Shown here in pieces: positions 29,498 to 32,681 of a stretch of 32,681 nucleotides of DNA. The notes beneath the pieces were generated by a model. It searched no databases. It saw only the letters and a list, made by a program, of their open reading frames with translations, and was not told where the DNA came from. A program made the translations under genes and the position numbers. Position 1 is the first letter of the stretch. Each line of letters opens with the position of its first letter. The DNA is from Corynebacterium sp. HMSC29G08 (lineage in GTDB: Bacteria > Actinomycetota > Actinomycetes > Mycobacteriales > Mycobacteriaceae): the NCBI RefSeq assembly GCF_001806875.1, contig NZ_KV786227.1, forward strand, positions 1 through 32,681, in the 5' to 3' direction.

Positions 29498-30880
29498 ATG
29501 ACCACGGCGCCGCAACGCTCCCCAGGCCGGGGGCTCACACATCGACATATTCACTTCATCGCACTTGGTAGCGCGATTGGCACGGGCCTGTTTTATGGAT
29601 CTGCTGGCGCGATCCAGGCGGCCGGCCCGTCTGTGCTGTTGGTGTACCTGTTTGGCGGCGCTGTTGTGTACTTCATGCTCCGCGCGCTCGGCGAGATGAG
29701 CGTGCGCCACCCTGTTCGCGGCTCCTTTGCTGTGTACTGCCGTGAGCACTTGGGGGGTTTGGGCGGCTACATCACGGGGTGGATGTTCGCCTTCGAGATG
29801 ATGATTGTGTGTCTGGCGGATCTGACCGCCATCGGCATTTACATGAAGTTCTGGTTCCCGCACACACCCGCGTGGGTGTGGATCACCGTCACGCTATTAA
29901 TCATCGGCGCAGCCAACCTAGCCAGCGTGCGTTGGTTCGGCGAGCTGGAGTTCGCCTTCACGCTAATCAAGGTTGCGGCCGTGGTAGCCATGATCGCAGG
30001 CGGCGCAGCAATCCTCGCTTTCGGCCTTGGTGAGAACCCGGCGATTACGGGTGTGGACAACCTATGGAATGACGGCGGCTTTATGCCACATGGACCGCAG
30101 GGCATGATCGCTGCGTTTATCCTCGTACTCTTCGCCTTCGGTGGCACGGAGATCATCGGCGTTGCTGGCACTGAGGCAGATGACCCAGACCGTTCCATCC
30201 CAAAGGCTGTCAACACGGTGCCCGCACGTATTTTGCTCTTCTATGTGCTAGCCATCTTGATCATTTTGATGCTGAATCCGTGGCGCACCATCACAGGTGA
30301 AGAATCCCCGTTTGTGCAGATCTTTGACACCCTCGGCGTCACCTGGGCGGCTGGGCTTCTCAACCTGGTGGTTGTCACCGCGGCGCTTTCCGCCATCAAC
30401 GCTGACCTGTTTGGTACCGGCCGCGTGCTCACCGGCCTGGCTAAGGAAGGCCTCGCCCCGCGCGCGATGGCAAAGACGGTGCGCGACATTCCAGTCATGA
30501 CCACCGTTTCCCTCCTCATCGTGCTTGTCATCGCCGTGGTGCTCAACGCCATGTTCCCCAACGTGTTTGAAACCATCGCAGCCCTTGCCACCTTTGCCAC
30601 CGTCTTTGTGTGGCTGATGATCCTGTTGGCGCAGGTTGCGTCCAGGCGTCACATGACACCCACCCAGGTTCAATCGCTACGATTCCCCGTTCCGTTCTGG
30701 CCTTACGGGCAGTACTTCTCAATCGCGTTTATCCTGTTCACCTTCGGCATTATGGTGTGGTTGCCGCAGTACCACCTGGCACTTGGTGTGGGTGTGGCGT
30801 TTCTGGGCATTATGTCGTTGTTGTATTACGCAACTGGGCGTCCACAAGCAATGCGCTCACTGCCTACTGAAGCCAAATAG
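29498..30880 (+). CDS. APC-superfamily amino-acid permease
   Basis: A 460-residue transporter of the amino-acid/polyamine/organocation superfamily, AAT-type, with about 12 membrane helices. The start [38 protein letters not shown] (residues 11-48) holds the substrate-binding GSAIGTG loop. [33 protein letters not shown] and [15 protein letters not shown] are also typical of the AroP/ProY/D-serine permease group. Import of an amino acid by proton symport is likely; the substrate is not readable. The start has a TAACCT box 6 nt before and no Shine-Dalgarno sequence. The gene is followed after 17 nt by the lactate dehydrogenase gene, which has its own -10 box. Confidence 0.92.
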   Translation: MTTAPQRSPGRGLTHRHIHFIALGSAIGTGLFYGSAGAIQAAGPSVLLVYLFGGAVVYFMLRALGEMSVRHPVRGSFAVYCREHLGGLGGYITGWMFAFEMMIVCLADLTAIGIYMKFWFPHTPAWVWITVTLLIIGAANLASVRWFGELEFAFTLIKVAAVVAMIAGGAAILAFGLGENPAITGVDNLWNDGGFMPHGPQGMIAAFILVLFAFGGTEIIGVAGTEADDPDRSIPKAVNTVPARILLFYVLAILIILMLNPWRTITGEESPFVQIFDTLGVTWAAGLLNLVVVTAALSAINADLFGTGRVLTGLAKEGLAPRAMAKTVRDIPVMTTVSLLIVLVIAVVLNAMFPNVFETIAALATFATVFVWLMILLAQVASRRHMTPTQVQSLRFPVPFWPYGQYFSIAFILFTFGIMVWLPQYHLALGVGVAFLGIMSLLYYATGRPQAMRSLPTEAK

Positions 30881-30884
30881 GGCC

Positions 30885-30890
30885 TAGACT
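30885..30890 (+). promoter_or_regulatory. -10 box (TAGACT) of leaderless ldh
   Basis: TAGACT fits TANNNT and ends 7 nt before the ATG at 30898. The 17-nt gap after the permease stop holds this box; AGGAAG also lies within it, so a normal ribosome site on a read-through transcript cannot be excluded. Confidence 0.5.
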
Positions 30891-30897
30891 AGGAAGC

Positions 30898-31890
30898 ATG
30901 ACTGCAACGAATGCATCACTTCCAGAACATGTCACTCCCGGCAACAAGATCGTGCTCATTGGCGCAGGTGCCGTTGGTGTCGCGTATGCCTACGCGGTAC
31001 TCAACCAGGGCTTGACCGATCACCTGGCAATCATCGATCTTGATGAGGACCTGACGTGGGCTCAGGTTGAAGACTTGGCTCACTCCGTGCCGTTCAGTGG
31101 CAACAACATCAAGGTCACCGTCGGTACCTACGAAGACTGTGAGGATGCGGCGCTGATTGTGAACTGCGCTGGCGTAGCGCAGCGCGAGGGCGAAACCCGT
31201 CTAGACCTGGTGGCCCGAAACGTGAAGATCTTTGAATCCATCAACGGCGCCATCATGGACAACAACTTCAACGGCATCTACCTGGTGGCCACCAACCCGG
31301 TGGATGTGCTGACCTACGTCACGTGGAAGCAGACCGGCTTGCCGTCGAATCAGGTCATTGGTTCCGGCACGGTGCTGGATACGGCTCGCTGGCGCCACAA
31401 CCTGGGTCAGTTCTTTGATCTGGCGCCGAGTGCGGTGCACAACTACATCATTGGTGAGCATGGCGATTCGGAGCTCCCAGTGATTTCCACAGGCACGGTC
31501 GCCGGTGTGCCGCTGCACGCGATGCTGGAGAAGGAAGCGGAGACAAACCCGGGCATCTACGACGAGATCGATGAGATGTTTGTACAGACCCGCGACGCGG
31601 CCTACGACATCATCAAGCGCAAGGGCAACACCTCGTTTGGCATTGGTTCCGCGCTGGCTCGTATCACCCGCGCCATCTTGCGCAATGAGGATGTTGCACT
31701 GCCGGTCTCTGCGCTACTCCAGGGCGAGTACGCGCAGCGTGACATCTACATTGGCACCCCGACCATTTTGAACCGTGACGGTGTGCGCAATGTGGTGGAG
31801 CTCCGTCTCTCCGAGGATGAGTTTGCCAAGTTCGACGCCTCCGCCAAGACGCTGCGTGAGGTTGTCGAGTCCACCGGGTTGACCGACTAA
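30898..31890 (+). CDS. ldh: L-lactate dehydrogenase
   Basis: A 330-residue NAD-dependent L-lactate dehydrogenase that reduces pyruvate to L-lactate. The NAD fold starts with GAGAVG at 22-27 and Asp47 ends the second strand. The loop [14 protein letters not shown] has Q95, the residue that favours lactate over malate. R164 (VLDTARWR) should hold the substrate carboxylate, and catalytic H188 lies in IIGEHGDSE. From memory the N-terminal half is close to C. glutamicum LdhA; the protein is about 16 residues longer, mainly at the N-terminus ([14 protein letters not shown]). It is preceded by an amino-acid permease and followed by a hairpin. Confidence 0.95.
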   Translation: MTATNASLPEHVTPGNKIVLIGAGAVGVAYAYAVLNQGLTDHLAIIDLDEDLTWAQVEDLAHSVPFSGNNIKVTVGTYEDCEDAALIVNCAGVAQREGETRLDLVARNVKIFESINGAIMDNNFNGIYLVATNPVDVLTYVTWKQTGLPSNQVIGSGTVLDTARWRHNLGQFFDLAPSAVHNYIIGEHGDSELPVISTGTVAGVPLHAMLEKEAETNPGIYDEIDEMFVQTRDAAYDIIKRKGNTSFGIGSALARITRAILRNEDVALPVSALLQGEYAQRDIYIGTPTILNRDGVRNVVELRLSEDEFAKFDASAKTLREVVESTGLTD

Positions 31891-31905
31891 GGAGCTCTTG
31901 CTTAT

Positions 31906-32541
31906 CGACGCCACGTTGCGTGGCGTCCAGCACTCCTGGCTAGCCATGCTCTCCTGCTACCTGGGTGCTCTTCGGAGCTAGATACGTCCCGTGAGTTCGC
32001 CGAGGCGACGCTTTCTGGGGCTCCCACGGATGACTTGACAGAGCACAATTCTGAGGATTTCATCAACTCCGAACAGTTCTGCGCTAATCCAATAGCTCAG
32101 TCCCAAACCGTGTGGTTTGGAGAGGTCGGCCTCCCCTACTTTGCATACCCCGCGGCTAGTTCCGGCTTCGCTGTCGAGGAGTCTTCTTTAGGCTCGTTGC
32201 TGCAGGATATTGCCGTGCTAACGCCGAGTGAGAAGGTGTCTGTCGGTGAATTCGACTTATTAGGACCAGACAACTTGCGAGTGAGCAATCCAAAGTATGC
32301 AGACGCACACTACTGGCTGGAGCTTGCTCCGAACGGGCAGTATTCATCCCACCGTTTCGACCCAGTGAGTCCCTCCGCCCCTTCCCTTATCCAACGCTTC
32401 GTCTACGCAGACCATAAGCAAACCGCGACTTTCGTCGGCCGACCAGAAACCTGGTATTGCCTCAACGGCGAGCACGGCATTGTCTGCGACCACGGCACCC
32501 GAGACCACGTCGCGGGGCAATACATACCGAATGAGCAGTAG
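31906..32541 (+). pseudogene. Lipoprotein-like ORF without a start codon
   Basis: The frame open after the ldh stop carries RRHVAWRPALLASHALLLPGC, which looks like a lipoprotein signal peptide with its lipobox Cys at 31966-31968. It continues without a stop through FCANPIAQSQ, YWLELAPNGQYSSHRF and ETWYCLNGEHGIVCDHG to 32541. Yet no ATG, GTG or TTG lies in frame before the signal; the first is TTG 32035, which would give a 168-residue protein without export signal. No TANNNT box or ribosome site is seen. So this is probably a lipoprotein gene that lost its start by a small indel. It is related to the fragment at 29225 and, more loosely, to the intact lipoprotein at 28210. Confidence 0.5.
31907..31927. 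terminator. Hairpin after ldh, possible terminator
   Basis: A perfect 9-bp stem (31907-31915 with 31919-31927) encloses a 3-nt loop, 16 nt after the ldh stop. No T-run follows on the plus strand, so termination may be weak. It overlaps the frame of the lipoprotein-like ORF downstream. Confidence 0.45.
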
Positions 32542-32600
32542 CTACGGCCTAAATTAGAACATACATTTGCGCCATAAAATGATGTGTGGACTGCCTAGGC

Positions 32601-32606
32601 TAGATT
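32601..32606 (+). promoter_or_regulatory. Candidate -10 box (TAGATT)
   Basis: TAGATT fits TANNNT and would start a transcript near 32613, with a 30-nt leader before a strong ribosome site at 32634. No clear -35 box is seen. Confidence 0.35.
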
Positions 32607-32642
32607 GACTTAAGGTTCATTGCATCAGAAACTGGAGGACAA

Positions 32643-32669
32643 ATGGAGCTGTTGCGCGCGTGCATTTAG
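32643..32669 (+). CDS. Possible eight-codon leader peptide
   Basis: ATG 32643 has the best Shine-Dalgarno sequence in the window (TGGAGGACAA) but the frame reads only MELLRACI before TAG at 32667. A short ORF with a strong ribosome site at a gene-free edge may be a leader peptide for a gene beyond the window; a Cys codon just before the end recalls the cysteine-responsive leader ORFs of actinobacteria. It may also be a truncated gene start. The downstream sequence is not available. Confidence 0.3.
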   Translation: MELLRACI

Positions 32670-32681
32670 TAACACCGTGGT

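Noticed and set aside
23367..31912. A shared 15-base word (TTGCTTATCGACGCC) at 23367 and 31898, both just after genes
   Set aside because: One 15-base match is about what chance gives in a window of this size; flanks do not continue the similarity.

Overview
The window looks like a chromosomal segment of a Corynebacterium or close relative. The DNA is GC-rich. The L-lactate dehydrogenase N-terminus is of corynebacterial type, and there are mature actinobacterial families (DUF4230, PspC, SWIM zinc finger plus SNF2 helicase, a secreted DUF1524-type HNH nuclease). Many start codons sit 6-8 nt behind a TANNNT -10 box with no Shine-Dalgarno sequence, as is typical of leaderless actinobacterial transcripts. 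No rRNA, tRNA, CRISPR array or intact insertion sequence was found.

Layout. 1-3,300: an AbgT-type transporter (-) diverges from a DUF4230 membrane protein and a small secreted protein (+); a possible small RNA follows. 3,300-10,120: an accessory block with a frameshifted transposase-like remnant, an intact two-gene type III restriction-modification system (mod-res, with an AT-richer target-recognition region), a terminator, and a convergent Cys-rich zinc-ribbon protein of unknown function. 10,340-12,530: a lipoprotein, a YhfC-type intramembrane protease, a small membrane protein and a PspC protein. 12,600-13,760: a divergent marR / yceI pair with a perfect palindrome beside the marR -10 box.

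13,765-21,716: four minus-strand genes in transcription order SNF2 helicase, SWIM protein, SbcD-like nuclease, SbcC-like ATPase, with spacings of -8, 62 and 2 nt. They are probably one DNA-repair or DNA-surveillance operon driven by a leaderless promoter divergent from putP. The ATPase has no CxxC zinc hook and instead carries a beta-rich insert in the coiled coil.

21,786-28,170: putP, a secreted HNH nuclease interrupted by a one-base frameshift, a DUF2269-like membrane protein, an intergenic palindromic element, an M20 amidohydrolase and a DEAD-box RNA helicase with long Arg/Asp/Gly-rich tails. 28,210-32,681: an intact lipoprotein and two decayed lipoprotein-like ORFs surround an amino-acid permease and L-lactate dehydrogenase. 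The window ends with a strong Shine-Dalgarno sequence and an eight-codon ORF that may be a leader peptide.

The best candidates for undescribed biology are the helicase/SWIM/nuclease/ATPase operon and the zinc-ribbon protein beside the type III system. All family assignments are read from motifs by eye; no database search was run.
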